From Halorutilus salinus (lineage in GTDB: Archaea; Halobacteriota; Halobacteria; Halobacteriales; Halorutilaceae), in the NCBI RefSeq assembly GCF_026242195.1, contig NZ_RKLV01000001.1, forward strand, positions 1 to 64,000: 64,000 nucleotides of DNA. The letters run 5' to 3'. Below, in pieces: positions 50,967 through 60,222 of the stretch (positions are counted from its first letter, which is position 1; every line of letters begins with the position of its first letter). The notes under the pieces are model-generated. The model was not told where the DNA came from and ran no database searches. It saw only the letters and a list, made by a program, of their open reading frames with translations. The translations under genes and the position numbers were made by a program.

Positions 50967-51070
50967 AGCCTAAGGAACTCCTTAGAACCGTGGGCGCGTC
51001 TGCAACGCGTCGGTACGACGTACAGACCGTTGTAAGCCGTCTAAAACGTCGTAGGAGTGTCTGTCAGTGA
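50963..51070 (+). CDS. 35-residue basic microprotein coupled to the pilus operon
   Basis: ATG at 50963 overlaps the ATPase stop as ATGA, and its TGA at 51068-51070 overlaps the GTG start of the next gene as GTGA. The frame is thus joined at both ends by the four-base overlaps typical of translational coupling. The peptide begins MKPKELLRTV and ends SRLKRRRSVCQ; it has about ten Lys/Arg and only two acidic residues, unlike the acidic neighbours. It may bind the acidic extension of the ATPase or simply carry ribosomes across the gap (inference). Confidence 0.55.
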   Translation: MKPKELLRTVGASATRRYDVQTVVSRLKRRRSVCQ

Positions 51071-53154
51071 GCCAGAAAACGGGCGGCGTACTCGGCGGAC
51101 TTCTCGGCGGCGACGACGAAGAAGGTCCCAAGGACGAACTCGGTGAGATAGCCGAGGAAGAGAGTACGGCAGGCACGATGGACAAGATAGCGTACAGCCT
51201 CTTCGGTGGCTACTTCAAAGGGAAGGGCGACACGTACGCCGGCTACAGGAAGAAGATAAATCAGGCGCGTATGGAGGTTGGATACGACATGTACCTCTCG
51301 CGTATAACCCTCTACTCCGTCGTGACGGGTCTCGTCGGAGCCTTCCTCGGTGTCGGTATCACGGTTCTCCTGTCGGCGCTGGGTCTGTTCGACGCTATCT
51401 CCCTGTCGCTCCGTCTCCCGCCCGGTGTCGCCGAATTCGTTAGCCAGTACGCTATCTTCATAGGGGGATTCTTCCTTACGATCATACTCGCCGCCGTCCT
51501 CGGAGGTATCGCGGGCGGTATACTCTACTACCTACCCAGCTTCTACGCGGGTGAGCGCCGCAGGAAGATAGACGCGTCGCTCCCGTTCGCAGTCACGTTC
51601 ATGTACGCCCTATCGCGCGGCGGCATGAACATACTTGAGGTCATGGAGAAGCTGTCGAACGCCGACGATGTCTACGGCGAGGTATCGCAGGAGTTCGACA
51701 TGATACTACGCGACATGGACTACTTCGGAAACGATCTCCGTATCGCCCTGCGCAACGCGAGCGACATGACACCGAGCGAAAACCTCTCCGACTTCCTCGA
51801 CGACCTTCTTAGTGTTATCGACTCCGGCGGTGAGATGACACCGTTCCTGTACAACAAGAGCCAGCAGTACCACGAGATACGTAAGCAGGATCAGAAAGGC
51901 TTCCTCGACACGCTCGCCCTCATGTCGGAGTCGTACGTCACGGCGTTCGTCGCCGCGCCGTTGTTCATCATAATCATAACGACCATCATGAGCGTCATGG
52001 GCGGTGCTAACATGATACAGCTGTACGCGATCATCTACCTCGTTCTGCCTATCGCGTCGCTCGGATTCGCCTTCGTCATAGACATAATCTCGACCGGAGG
52101 CGAAGGAGGTGCCGAACAGCTTGACGCTGACCACGACGAGTTCGATATAGAGGCGCTCGAACAGTTCGCCGAGGAGTCCGACGACGGCAGGGTGGACGAC
52201 CTCGTGCAGGCGAGGAAGATGCAGAGCGTCAAGGAGTTCGTACGTAACCCTCTCGGCGGTGTACGTGAAAACCCGCTCTGGTCGCTCGGATTCACCGTCC
52301 CTATCGCCGTGCTCGTATTCGCCGGCTTCGTCCTGACAGGCTCCGCGAGTCCGATGCCCGGAGCGATGAAGTCCAACCCTATATGGAACACGCTCTCGCT
52401 GTTCGTCCTCCCGCTTATGATCGTCACGGTGCCTCTCTCGGTCTTCCACGAACTGAAGTCACGGCGCGAGTCGGCGATCATACGTGAACTACCTGAGACG
52501 CTCAAGAAGCTCGAAAGCGCCAACGAGACGGGTATGACGCTCAACGAGAGCATGCTACTCGTCTCACAGACATCGTCGGGGGTTCTCTCCGGTGAACTCA
52601 AGAAGGTTCACAACGAGATACAGTGGGATACGAGCCTAAACGAGGCGCTCATCAGCTTCGCCAACCGTATGAAGATACCGCGTCTGTCGCGCACTATTAA
52701 GCTCATAACCAAGGCGAACGAGTCGTCGGGTAATATACAGGGCGTCCTACAGGTCGCGGCGCGCGATGTCGACACAGCGTACAAGCTTGACCGCGAGCGG
52801 TTCCAGAACATGATAATCTACACCGTGATTATCATCGTCTCCTTCCTCGTCTTCCTCTTCGTCATCATAATACTCGAAAACCAGTTCCTGAGCCAGATGG
52901 CTGAGGCTGGTGGCGGTGGCGGTTCGGGTAGCGGTGCGGGTGGAGGAGGTGCGGGCGGTGCCGGAGGCGCGGCGTTCAACATGGAGAGCGTCCCACTCGA
53001 CGCCTACAGAATGATATTCTTCCACGCGGGCATCATACAGGCGTTTGCGTCGGGTCTCGTGGCGGGTCAGATGGGTGAGAACGATGTCCTCAGCGGTCTC
53101 AAGTACGGGATAGTCATGACACTGATAGCCGTAGCCGTGTTCACGTTCATGTGA
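51067..53154 (+). CDS. PilC/TadC-like integral membrane platform protein
   Basis: 695 residues. Two T2SSF-like domains (about 140-290 and 430-590) contain SLPFAVTFMYALSRGGMNILEVME and ELPETLKKLESANETGMTLNESM, the typical cytoplasmic helices. They are separated by transmembrane pairs (VVTGLVGAFLGVGITVLL, FIGGFFLTIILAAVLGG, FVAAPLFIIIITTIMSVMGG). The C-terminus has a Gly-rich loop and more helices, as in archaeal TadC/FlaJ fusions. It is the inner-membrane base for a type IV pilus-like machine, partner of the ATPase. Starts GTG at 51067 (GTGA overlap with the microgene). An alternative start further upstream is not available because of the overlap. Confidence 0.88.
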   Translation: MSQKTGGVLGGLLGGDDEEGPKDELGEIAEEESTAGTMDKIAYSLFGGYFKGKGDTYAGYRKKINQARMEVGYDMYLSRITLYSVVTGLVGAFLGVGITVLLSALGLFDAISLSLRLPPGVAEFVSQYAIFIGGFFLTIILAAVLGGIAGGILYYLPSFYAGERRRKIDASLPFAVTFMYALSRGGMNILEVMEKLSNADDVYGEVSQEFDMILRDMDYFGNDLRIALRNASDMTPSENLSDFLDDLLSVIDSGGEMTPFLYNKSQQYHEIRKQDQKGFLDTLALMSESYVTAFVAAPLFIIIITTIMSVMGGANMIQLYAIIYLVLPIASLGFAFVIDIISTGGEGGAEQLDADHDEFDIEALEQFAEESDDGRVDDLVQARKMQSVKEFVRNPLGGVRENPLWSLGFTVPIAVLVFAGFVLTGSASPMPGAMKSNPIWNTLSLFVLPLMIVTVPLSVFHELKSRRESAIIRELPETLKKLESANETGMTLNESMLLVSQTSSGVLSGELKKVHNEIQWDTSLNEALISFANRMKIPRLSRTIKLITKANESSGNIQGVLQVAARDVDTAYKLDRERFQNMIIYTVIIIVSFLVFLFVIIILENQFLSQMAEAGGGGGSGSGAGGGGAGGAGGAAFNMESVPLDAYRMIFFHAGIIQAFASGLVAGQMGENDVLSGLKYGIVMTLIAVAVFTFM

Positions 53155-53167
53155 AGCAGAAGACTAC

Positions 53168-53177
53168 GTTTAAATTC
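53168..53177 (+). promoter_or_regulatory. TATA box of the RecA/FlaH-like gene
   Basis: GTTTAAATTC centred 28 bases before the ATG at 53200, so this gene has its own leaderless promoter. Confidence 0.5.
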
Positions 53178-53199
53178 TACCACGACCGAAACCTATACA

Positions 53200-53883
53200 A
53201 TGAGTGCACTCGGAGACGATGACGATAGATTAGGCGACGACTCGGTGGACGACGAAAAGCTCAGCACGGGCATAGAGATACTCGACAACCCCGAGTACCT
53301 CGACGGCGGGTTTCCCAAGGGGAGCGTCATAACGCTCGTCGCTAACCCTATCGCTACGGCGGAGCTTTTCCTGTACGATCTTGCGGAGGTTCGGCATACG
53401 CATTACTTCACGACGGCGCGGTCCGCCGACTCTGTTGGGAAGACGATAGAGATGATGGGTAGATCCGCCGACGGTTTCGATATCGTCGACCTCTACTCGG
53501 CGGACGACCTATTCGACACCGCCATGGGGGCGCTCGAAGACGTCGACAACGAGGAGAACATAATCTTCGACACGTTCTCCGACATAGTCCGGCATGACAG
53601 GGGGGACGAGATACTCGATCTGACCTACCGTGTCTCGCACGAAACAGGCTCCGCAACCTACCTCTACATGATAAAGGAGGACGAGGAGACGATGACGTAC
53701 GAGGAGAGCCGTGTCCCTTACTCGTCCGACGTTGTGATGAAGATGCTAACGGGTATCGAGGGTGAGAAGGTCGAGAACCGTCTCGCTATATCGAAGCTAC
53801 GTGGTCACACGCCGCCGCCTAAGACTATCAAGCTCAACATAGGCAAGGAGATCGTCGTCGACACCAGCCGCGACATCGCGTAA
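53200..53883 (+). CDS. RecA-superfamily HTR-like/FlaH-like protein
   Basis: 227 residues. It has the layout of KaiC/RadA-like domains (LSTGIEILD...GGFPKGSVITL, then VSHETGSATYLYMIKED), but the Walker A loop is degenerate: residues 48-57 read VANPIATAEL with no GKT, so ATP hydrolysis is unlikely. Similar haloarchaeal proteins, annotated HTR-like, are found beside PilB/PilC-type genes; FlaH is the archaellum equivalent. Probably a regulatory partner of the ATPase above (inference). It stops 24 bases before the convergent thioredoxin reductase gene. Confidence 0.72.
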   Translation: MSALGDDDDRLGDDSVDDEKLSTGIEILDNPEYLDGGFPKGSVITLVANPIATAELFLYDLAEVRHTHYFTTARSADSVGKTIEMMGRSADGFDIVDLYSADDLFDTAMGALEDVDNEENIIFDTFSDIVRHDRGDEILDLTYRVSHETGSATYLYMIKEDEETMTYEESRVPYSSDVVMKMLTGIEGEKVENRLAISKLRGHTPPPKTIKLNIGKEIVVDTSRDIA

Positions 53884-53906
53884 CTCGGGTTCGCGTACCG
53901 ACCTGC

Positions 53907-54917
53907 TCAGTCCGCCTTCTGCGCCTTCTTCTCCTCAGCCTCTATACCGTCGAGCCACTCCTCGGCGTCTATCGCCGACATGCATCCCATTCCCGCGGCG
54001 GTCACGGCTTGCTGGTAGTGTCTGTCCGCAACGTCGCCGCCGACGAAGACGCCTTCGACGTCCGTTTCGGAGGTACGTCCTTCGAGCGTCTGTACGTAGC
54101 CATCGTCGTCCATACGGACGTCCGTGTCTTCAAGGAAACCCGTGTTGGGCGTATGTCCGATGGCGTAGAAGACGCCGCCGCAGTCGAAGTCGAAGAGATC
54201 GACGTTTCCGCCCTCCTCGTGCGCCTCCTTCGGATGTCCGTCGTCGTTCGAGACGAGCCTCGCGCCCGTCACGCCCTCGTCCTGATCCCCGTAGATTTCG
54301 AGTAGCTCGGTGTTCCACATAAACTCTATGTCGTCGTCGTCCATCGCGCGTTCCTTCATGATCTCCGACGCACGTAGCTCCTCCCTGCGGTGGACGACGT
54401 AGACGCGTTCCGCGAACTTGGTTAGGAACAGCGCCTCCTCCATCGCTGAGTCACCGCCGCCTATGACGAGAACCTCGTCACCGCGGTGGAAAGCACCGTC
54501 GCAGGTCGCGCACGTCGAAAGACCGTGACCCATCATCTCGTCCTCGTTCTCCGCGCCTACCCACCGTGCCGAAGCCCCGGTTGCGACGATGAAGGCGCGC
54601 GTACGGATCGTCTCGTCGGTCGAGAGTTCGAGCGTGAAAGGGCGCTCGTCGAGGTCGGCGTCCACCACCGACGCTGTATCGTACTCCGCGCCGAAACGTC
54701 CAGCCTGCTCCTTCGACTCCTCGACGAGTTCGAACGCGTCGACGCCCTCCGAGAAACCCGGATAGTTCTCCACGTCCGTCGTCAGCGTCAGCTGTCCGCC
54801 CGGTTCGTCGCCTTCGAGAACGAGGGGTTCGAGATCGGCGCGCGCGGCGTATATCGCCGCTGTGAGACCCGCCATACCCGAACCCGCGATTACGACGTCT
54901 CTTACTTGGTCTGTCAT
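53907..54917 (-). CDS. trxB: thioredoxin reductase
   Basis: 336 residues: FAD-binding GSGMAGLTA at 12-20, redox-active C136-A-T-C139 (CATCD), NADPH-binding GGGDSAMEE near 153-161, and GGDVADRHYQQAVTAAGMGC near the C-terminus, the usual TrxB order. It reduces thioredoxin with NADPH. Start: the open frame extends 34 codons farther, but ATG at 54915-54917 gives the family N-terminus. Confidence 0.93.
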   Translation of the reverse strand: MTDQVRDVVIAGSGMAGLTAAIYAARADLEPLVLEGDEPGGQLTLTTDVENYPGFSEGVDAFELVEESKEQAGRFGAEYDTASVVDADLDERPFTLELSTDETIRTRAFIVATGASARWVGAENEDEMMGHGLSTCATCDGAFHRGDEVLVIGGGDSAMEEALFLTKFAERVYVVHRREELRASEIMKERAMDDDDIEFMWNTELLEIYGDQDEGVTGARLVSNDDGHPKEAHEEGGNVDLFDFDCGGVFYAIGHTPNTGFLEDTDVRMDDDGYVQTLEGRTSETDVEGVFVGGDVADRHYQQAVTAAGMGCMSAIDAEEWLDGIEAEEKKAQKAD

Positions 54918-55017
54918 CGGTCTTTGTACGTCTCTACGCTCCTTCAAACTACCGTGTGTACACCCCACACGCGACGACCACCGAAAGGTAGTAGTGGCGC
55001 GCGGATGTTTCACAAAC

Positions 55018-55434
55018 ATGACCGACTGCGTGTTCTGCTCGATACTCGACGACGAGATACCGTCGTACGGCGTCTATGAGGACGACGAGACGTACGCCTT
55101 CCTCGACGCAAACCCGCTCGCGCGTGGACATACGCTCGTCATACCCAAGACGCACGCGGAGACGCTCGGTGACCTCGACGACGGTGGGAAGGCGGTCTTC
55201 GAAACGACGCGTCGGCTCGCGCCGCGTACCGCCGACGCCGTCGACGCACCCGCGTACAACCTCGGCTTGAACAACGGCGAGGAGGCGGGTCAGGAGGTTC
55301 CGCACGCGCATATGCATATAGTGCCGCGTTTCGACGGCGACGGCGGCGGTCCTATACACGCGTTACAGCCATCGCCCCCGTCGATCGACGACGAAGAACT
55401 CGCCGAGATCGCCGACTCCGTCCGCGACGCCTGA
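55018..55434 (+). CDS. HIT-family protein
   Basis: 138 residues. C4 and C7 (CVFC) begin the protein, as in zinc-bearing HIT hydrolases; the histidine triad HAHMH at 96-100 is followed by IVPR. HIT proteins hydrolyse AMP derivatives such as diadenosine polyphosphates or adenosine phosphoramidate. The ATG at 55018 is chosen because it starts the CVFC motif. Divergent from trxB, 100 bases apart. Confidence 0.93.
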   Translation: MTDCVFCSILDDEIPSYGVYEDDETYAFLDANPLARGHTLVIPKTHAETLGDLDDGGKAVFETTRRLAPRTADAVDAPAYNLGLNNGEEAGQEVPHAHMHIVPRFDGDGGGPIHALQPSPPSIDDEELAEIADSVRDA

Positions 55435-55482
55435 TCCGCATCCGCGCAAAGGCTTTTGTCCCTCCCGTCTCATAAAACATCT

Positions 55483-56037
55483 ATGACGCAAGTCGCTGTC
55501 ATCGGCGGAGGTCCTGCGGGGCTTTCCGCCGCACTGTTCACGGAGAAGAACGGTCTGAGCACGACGGTCTACGACACCGACGAGACATGGATGCACAAGG
55601 CGCATCTATTCAACTACCTCGGCATCGACTCTATGGACGGAACCGAGTTCATGGAGGAGTCACGCGAACAGGTCGAGGGCTTCGGTGTCGACGTACTCGA
55701 TCTTGAGGTTACGGACGTATCGCACGACGGCGACGACTTTCTCGTAGAGACTGACGGTGACGAACGCGACGCCGACTACGTCGTACTCGCAACCGGCGCG
55801 GATCGATCCCTCGCCGAGTCGCTCGGATGCGGCTTCACCGACGAGGACGTTGTCGATGTCGACGTAACCATGGAGACATCGGTCGAAGACGCATACGCGA
55901 CGGGGGCTATGGTACGCGCCGAGGAGTGGCAGGCGGTCATCTCCGCGGGCGACGGAGCGGCGGCGGCGTTGAACATACTCACCAAGGAGAAGGGCGAGCA
56001 TTTCCACGACTTCGACACGCCCGCCGACGCCGAGTAA
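55483..56037 (+). CDS. small FAD-dependent oxidoreductase, thioredoxin reductase-like
   Basis: 184 residues. VIGGGPAGLSAALF at the N-terminus binds FAD; LFNYLGIDSMDGTEF and YVVLATGA lie mid-protein and YATGAMVRAEEWQAVISAGDGAAAAL is the C-terminal flavin motif. It lacks the NAD(P)-binding domain and a CxxC, so it is a single-domain member of the pyridine nucleotide-disulfide family. The electron partner is unknown. Confidence 0.82.
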   Translation: MTQVAVIGGGPAGLSAALFTEKNGLSTTVYDTDETWMHKAHLFNYLGIDSMDGTEFMEESREQVEGFGVDVLDLEVTDVSHDGDDFLVETDGDERDADYVVLATGADRSLAESLGCGFTDEDVVDVDVTMETSVEDAYATGAMVRAEEWQAVISAGDGAAAALNILTKEKGEHFHDFDTPADAE

Positions 56038-56078
56038 AGAAAGCCAACCCTTTTGCGCTCCCCCGTCGAACCACGTAC

Positions 56079-56693
56079 ATGAGCTACGAATCCGACCTCG
56101 ACAGAGCCTTCGACGAGATGCCCGAAATCGAGGGCGACGGCGACCGTTTCGAGGTACCCGAACCCGAGGTACGTGTCGAAGGAAGTTCGACTATACTGAT
56201 GAACTTTCAGGACGTACTCGACACGCTCAACCGCGACGAGGATCACCTGATGAAGTACCTCCTGCGCGAGATAGGCACCGCAGGACACGTCGACGAAAGC
56301 GGCAGGGCGCAGTTCAAGGGCGAGTTCTCGCCCGACGAGTTCGCGCGCGTCCTCGACGCCTACGTCGGCGAGTACGTCCTCTGTTCCGAATGCGGACGCC
56401 CCGACACGCGTCTCAAGAAGGAGGATCGCACGCTGATGCTGAGATGCGACGCTTGCGGGGCGTTCCGTCCCGTTTCAAAGGGTTCGACGAAGAAGGCGGA
56501 GACGACAAAGAAGGAGGTTGAGGAGGGCAAGACGTACGAGCTAAAGATTACCGCCATAGGCAACAAGGGCGACGGCATCTCAAAGAAAGGCGGCTACACC
56601 ATATTCGTCCCCGGAGCGCAGGAAGGTGAGGTCGTACAGGCGCGTATCAACAACATATCGGGTAATCTCGCCTTTGCACAACGCGTCGACTGA
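56079..56693 (+). CDS. translation initiation factor aIF2-beta fused to a TRAM domain
   Basis: 204 residues. Residues 1-95 have the aIF2-beta/eIF5 helical fold with MNFQDVLDTLNR and HLMKYLLREIGTAG; the zinc-binding ribbon has C102, C105, C123 and C126; a TRAM domain at about 145-204 (YELKITAIGNKGDGISKKGGYTIFVPGA, given in part) is the usual halophile fusion. aIF2 brings initiator tRNA to the small subunit. The ATG at 56079 fits; the longer open frame upstream overlaps the flavoprotein gene. Confidence 0.93.
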   Translation: MSYESDLDRAFDEMPEIEGDGDRFEVPEPEVRVEGSSTILMNFQDVLDTLNRDEDHLMKYLLREIGTAGHVDESGRAQFKGEFSPDEFARVLDAYVGEYVLCSECGRPDTRLKKEDRTLMLRCDACGAFRPVSKGSTKKAETTKKEVEEGKTYELKITAIGNKGDGISKKGGYTIFVPGAQEGEVVQARINNISGNLAFAQRVD

Positions 56694-56750
56694 CGCCGAC
56701 ACGCGACGGCACCGTTCCGTTTATTACCCGCGTGACGCTTTTTCGACGCG

Positions 56751-58205
56751 ATGACTCTCACGAACAACGAGCGCCGCGTCCTCGATGCTCTCGCCGAAGG
56801 CGATGGAGATACGGACGCAGAGGCGCTCGCACGGACGACGGGCTTAGGGCGCGGACCCGTCGAAGGCGCGGTCGAACTCCTCGCCGAGAAGGGGTACGTC
56901 AATGTGGACGAGACAGCCGAGACGCTGTATAAGCTCACAGACGAGGGGCGCGGGTACGCCGACGACGGACTGCCGGAGCGGCGTCTACACGACTACCTTG
57001 TGGAAAACGACGACGTGACCACCGACGAACTCCGCGACGTTGAGGGGTTCGAGATCGGTATCGGTCATCTACGGCGCAAGGGATGGGCTGAGATGGGCGC
57101 GACAGTCGAACCCAACGAAGCGTCGCGTGGCGACGACGAGGAGGCGCTCGAAGCCCTCGCGTCGGGTGAGAATGTCGACGGTGTACCCGAAACACTCGTC
57201 GATCGCGGACTCGTCGAGCGTGAGGAGGAACGCACCGTAAACGTACGTATAACCGACGAAGGACGCGAATCCGCGGAGGGTGACGACCGCGGGACCGTCG
57301 GCGCGTTGACGCACGATCTTCTCGCTTCGGGCGACTGGAAGGACGCCGACCTCGCCGAGTACAACGTCGAGGCGGACGCCGAGACGACCCATGGCGGACG
57401 CGAACATATACTCCGTCAGATGGCGAACCGCGTAAAGGAGGTCATGACCGACATGGGGTTTCAGGAGATGGAGGGTCCCCATGTCGACGCCGAGTTCTAC
57501 ATCAACGACCACCTGTTCATGCCACAGGATCACCCCGCGCGTACCCACTGGGACAAGTTCCTCGTCGAGGAACCCCAACGTATCGACGAACTTCCCGACG
57601 AAGCCGTCGAGAACATCCGTAACGTCCATCGCGAAGGTGCTGAGGGCGGCGACGGCTACCACTCCGAATGGGATCGCGACGTCGCGCGTACGCTTAACCT
57701 ACGCGGACACACGACGAGCCTTTCGATGCGTTACCTCGCCGAGGGCGTCGAACCCCCCGCGCGGTACTTCAGCGTAGACAAGGTCTACAGGAACGACACC
57801 CTCGACCCGACGCACCTGCTGGAGTTCTTCCAGATAGAGGGCTGGGTGATGGCGCGCGACCTCTCTGTACGTGACCTCATGGGTACGTTCGTCGAGTTCT
57901 ACTCCCATTTCGGCATCGAGGACATAGAGTTCAAGCCACATTACAACCCTTACACGGAGCCGTCTTTCGAGATCTTCGGCGAACATCCCGAGACGGGTGA
58001 GCAGATCGAGATCGGCAACTCAGGCATGTTCAGACGCGAGGTCGTCGAGCCTCACGGTATCGACGAAGATGTCGAGGTCATGGCGTGGGGACTCGCCCTC
58101 GAACGTCTCCTGATGCTTATCTACGGCTTCGAGGATATACGTGACGTACACGGGACGCTCTGCGATCTCGAACTCCTCAGGGAGGTGCCCGTTCTATGGA
58201 ACTGA
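56751..58205 (+). CDS. pheS: phenylalanyl-tRNA synthetase alpha subunit
   Basis: 484 residues. Three winged-helix-like N-terminal domains (1 to about 200) precede the class II catalytic core: HILRQMANRVKEVMTDMGFQ, motif 2 PARYFSVDKVYRND with the LEFFQIEGW segment, motif 3 MAWGLALERLLMLIYG. The archaeal/eukaryotic alpha type. It is followed after 37 bases by pheT. Confidence 0.95.
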   Translation: MTLTNNERRVLDALAEGDGDTDAEALARTTGLGRGPVEGAVELLAEKGYVNVDETAETLYKLTDEGRGYADDGLPERRLHDYLVENDDVTTDELRDVEGFEIGIGHLRRKGWAEMGATVEPNEASRGDDEEALEALASGENVDGVPETLVDRGLVEREEERTVNVRITDEGRESAEGDDRGTVGALTHDLLASGDWKDADLAEYNVEADAETTHGGREHILRQMANRVKEVMTDMGFQEMEGPHVDAEFYINDHLFMPQDHPARTHWDKFLVEEPQRIDELPDEAVENIRNVHREGAEGGDGYHSEWDRDVARTLNLRGHTTSLSMRYLAEGVEPPARYFSVDKVYRNDTLDPTHLLEFFQIEGWVMARDLSVRDLMGTFVEFYSHFGIEDIEFKPHYNPYTEPSFEIFGEHPETGEQIEIGNSGMFRREVVEPHGIDEDVEVMAWGLALERLLMLIYGFEDIRDVHGTLCDLELLREVPVLWN

Positions 58206-58228
58206 GACGGATGGTACGTAACGAAACC

Positions 58229-58238
58229 AAGGAGGTGA
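58229..58238 (+). promoter_or_regulatory. Shine-Dalgarno of pheT
   Basis: AAGGAGGTGA ends four bases before ATG 58243, supporting internal translation initiation in the pheS-pheT mRNA. Confidence 0.6.
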
Positions 58239-58242
58239 CACC

Positions 58243-59916
58243 ATGGCTGTAGTAGAGGCTGACCCCGACGAACTACGAAGGCTCGTAGGACGCGATCTGT
58301 CGCGCGACGAACTCGTCGACGAACTGTTCGCCCTCGGCGTCGAGTTCGAGGGTGAAGGCGACGACGGTCTGGAGTTCGAGGTCGTACCCGACCGCCCCGA
58401 CCGTCTGAGCGTCGAGGGTCTCGCGCGCTCACTGCGGTACCAGTTCGGCGACGACCGTGGCGTCCGCGTCCCTGAGATCGGAAGGAGCGACTACAAGATA
58501 CGCGTCGAGAGCGTTCCCGAACGCCCCTACATCGTCGGCGCTGTCGTCCGCGACATCGATCTGACGGGCGGCGTCCTCGACTCGCTCATACAGCTACAGG
58601 AGAAGCTACACGCGACGCTCGGAAGGCGCAGGAACAAGGGCGCTATAGGCGTACACGACCTGACGATGCTGAAGGGCGAGGAGTTCGTCTACCGCGGTAT
58701 CGACCCCGACGACGAGAGCTTCGTACCTCTCGAAATCGGCGACGCGGGCGCGCGCGAGATGACGCCGCGCGAGGTTATGGAAGACCATCCGGTCGGTAAG
58801 GAGTACGCGCGTATACTCGAAGGAGCCGAACGCGTCCCCGGTATCTACGACGACATAGGCATGTTCTCTTTCCCGCCCGTTATCAACGGTAAACGTACGG
58901 AGGTACGCGAGGACTCGCGCGACCTTCTCGTCGAGATGACCGGTACGGACGAATGGACCGTCGACAAGATGCTAAACATACTCGTCTACGCCCTCTCCGA
59001 CCGCGGCGCTACTGTCGAGGAGGTCGAGGTCGAGTACGACGACCGACGTGCACTCAAGCCCGACCTGTCGACAGAGTCTAAGACCGTGACGCACGACCGT
59101 ATCGAGTCGATGCTTGGTGTCGAGTTCGGGACGGACGATGTCGTCGACCTTCTCGAACGTTCGGGGATGGACGCGGAGACGGAGACGCGCGACGGCGCGA
59201 CGGCATACGACGTAACCGTACCGCCGTACCGTACCGACGTTATGCACCCTCTCGACGTTGTCGACGACATCGGACGCGCGTACGGCTTCAACGAGATGGA
59301 GCCGCGTTACCCCGACGTGTCGACCGTCGGCGGTCTAACCGAGTCGACACGTCTCGAAAACGCCGTACGTAAACAGCTCGTAGGTCTCGGGTTTCAGGAT
59401 CTACTCAGCTTCGTACTGACCAACGACGACGACTGTTACACGCGGATGCGCCGCGACGCACCCGATGATGGTGTGCGTATACCCAACCCGTACAGCGAGG
59501 AGTACGACGTCGTACGTAGCTGGCTCCTTCCGTCGATCGTCTCGGTTCTCGCCAACAACACACACCGCGGGTATCCGCAGAACCTCGCCGAAGTCGGCTT
59601 CTGCGCCGTACAGGACGACGACGAGAACACGGGGATCCGCGAGGAGACACACGTCGCCGCCGCCGTCTCCGGAACTGACGCGGGGTACGAGGGCGCAAAG
59701 TCGCGTCTCACCTCCCTCGTCGACGACTTCGACGCGACAGTCGGAACACCGACGACGGAGCACCCTTCTTTCATCGACGGACGCGCCGCGACCGTCGTAA
59801 TCGACGGCGACGACGCGGGCGTAATCGGTGAACTCCATCCTGAGATACTCGCCGAACGCGAGATCCTACAGCCCGTCGCGGCTTTCGAGTTCGAGATAGA
59901 CGCGTTGAGGTCGTAA
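58243..59916 (+). CDS. pheT: phenylalanyl-tRNA synthetase beta subunit
   Basis: 557 residues. The archaeal/eukaryotic beta-type domains B1, B3/4 and B5 appear in order: DELVDELFALGVEFE, VPDRPDRLSVEGLARSL, LGRRRNKGAIGVHDL, PRYPDVSTVGG and GFQDLLSFV; the C-terminal part ends with EIDALRS. It forms the heterotetramer with PheS. The Shine-Dalgarno site supports the start. Confidence 0.95.
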   Translation: MAVVEADPDELRRLVGRDLSRDELVDELFALGVEFEGEGDDGLEFEVVPDRPDRLSVEGLARSLRYQFGDDRGVRVPEIGRSDYKIRVESVPERPYIVGAVVRDIDLTGGVLDSLIQLQEKLHATLGRRRNKGAIGVHDLTMLKGEEFVYRGIDPDDESFVPLEIGDAGAREMTPREVMEDHPVGKEYARILEGAERVPGIYDDIGMFSFPPVINGKRTEVREDSRDLLVEMTGTDEWTVDKMLNILVYALSDRGATVEEVEVEYDDRRALKPDLSTESKTVTHDRIESMLGVEFGTDDVVDLLERSGMDAETETRDGATAYDVTVPPYRTDVMHPLDVVDDIGRAYGFNEMEPRYPDVSTVGGLTESTRLENAVRKQLVGLGFQDLLSFVLTNDDDCYTRMRRDAPDDGVRIPNPYSEEYDVVRSWLLPSIVSVLANNTHRGYPQNLAEVGFCAVQDDDENTGIREETHVAAAVSGTDAGYEGAKSRLTSLVDDFDATVGTPTTEHPSFIDGRAATVVIDGDDAGVIGELHPEILAEREILQPVAAFEFEIDALRS

Positions 59917-59947
59917 CACCCTTGAGCGTCTAACCCGTCTATACGGC

Positions 59948-60172
59948 ATGACAGACGAAGTAGAGGACGACATCCGTTCCGCACTCCACGACGACCTCGA
60001 AGAACGCGGCTTCGGCTGTCCGTCGTGCGACTCGGAGATTTTCGAAGTCGATATCTGGGGCGTCGGCGACGGTGTAAACGGCGAGGAGGTACGTGCCGCG
60101 GTCGTATGTGAGTCCTGCTCCGCACGTCTCAACGTACCCGTCGACTCCGAAATCGTCAACGAGTTCGTGTAA
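59948..60172 (+). CDS. small zinc-ribbon protein
   Basis: 74 residues with two CxxC knuckles, C24-x-x-C27 (CPSC) and C54-x-x-C57 (CESC), and an acidic N-terminal helix. Predicted zinc ribbon binding nucleic acid or protein. It lies 31 bases after pheT. No family recognised. Confidence 0.7.
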   Translation: MTDEVEDDIRSALHDDLEERGFGCPSCDSEIFEVDIWGVGDGVNGEEVRAAVVCESCSARLNVPVDSEIVNEFV

Positions 60173-60222
60173 CATCTTCCCCTTCCGCCGAACTTATGTA
60201 GGTACGACCCGGTCTTAGACGT

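Noticed and set aside
53907-55019. Longer start for thioredoxin reductase
   Set aside because: The extension is basic and overlaps the upstream promoter region and the HIT start; the ATG at 54915-54917 fits the family.
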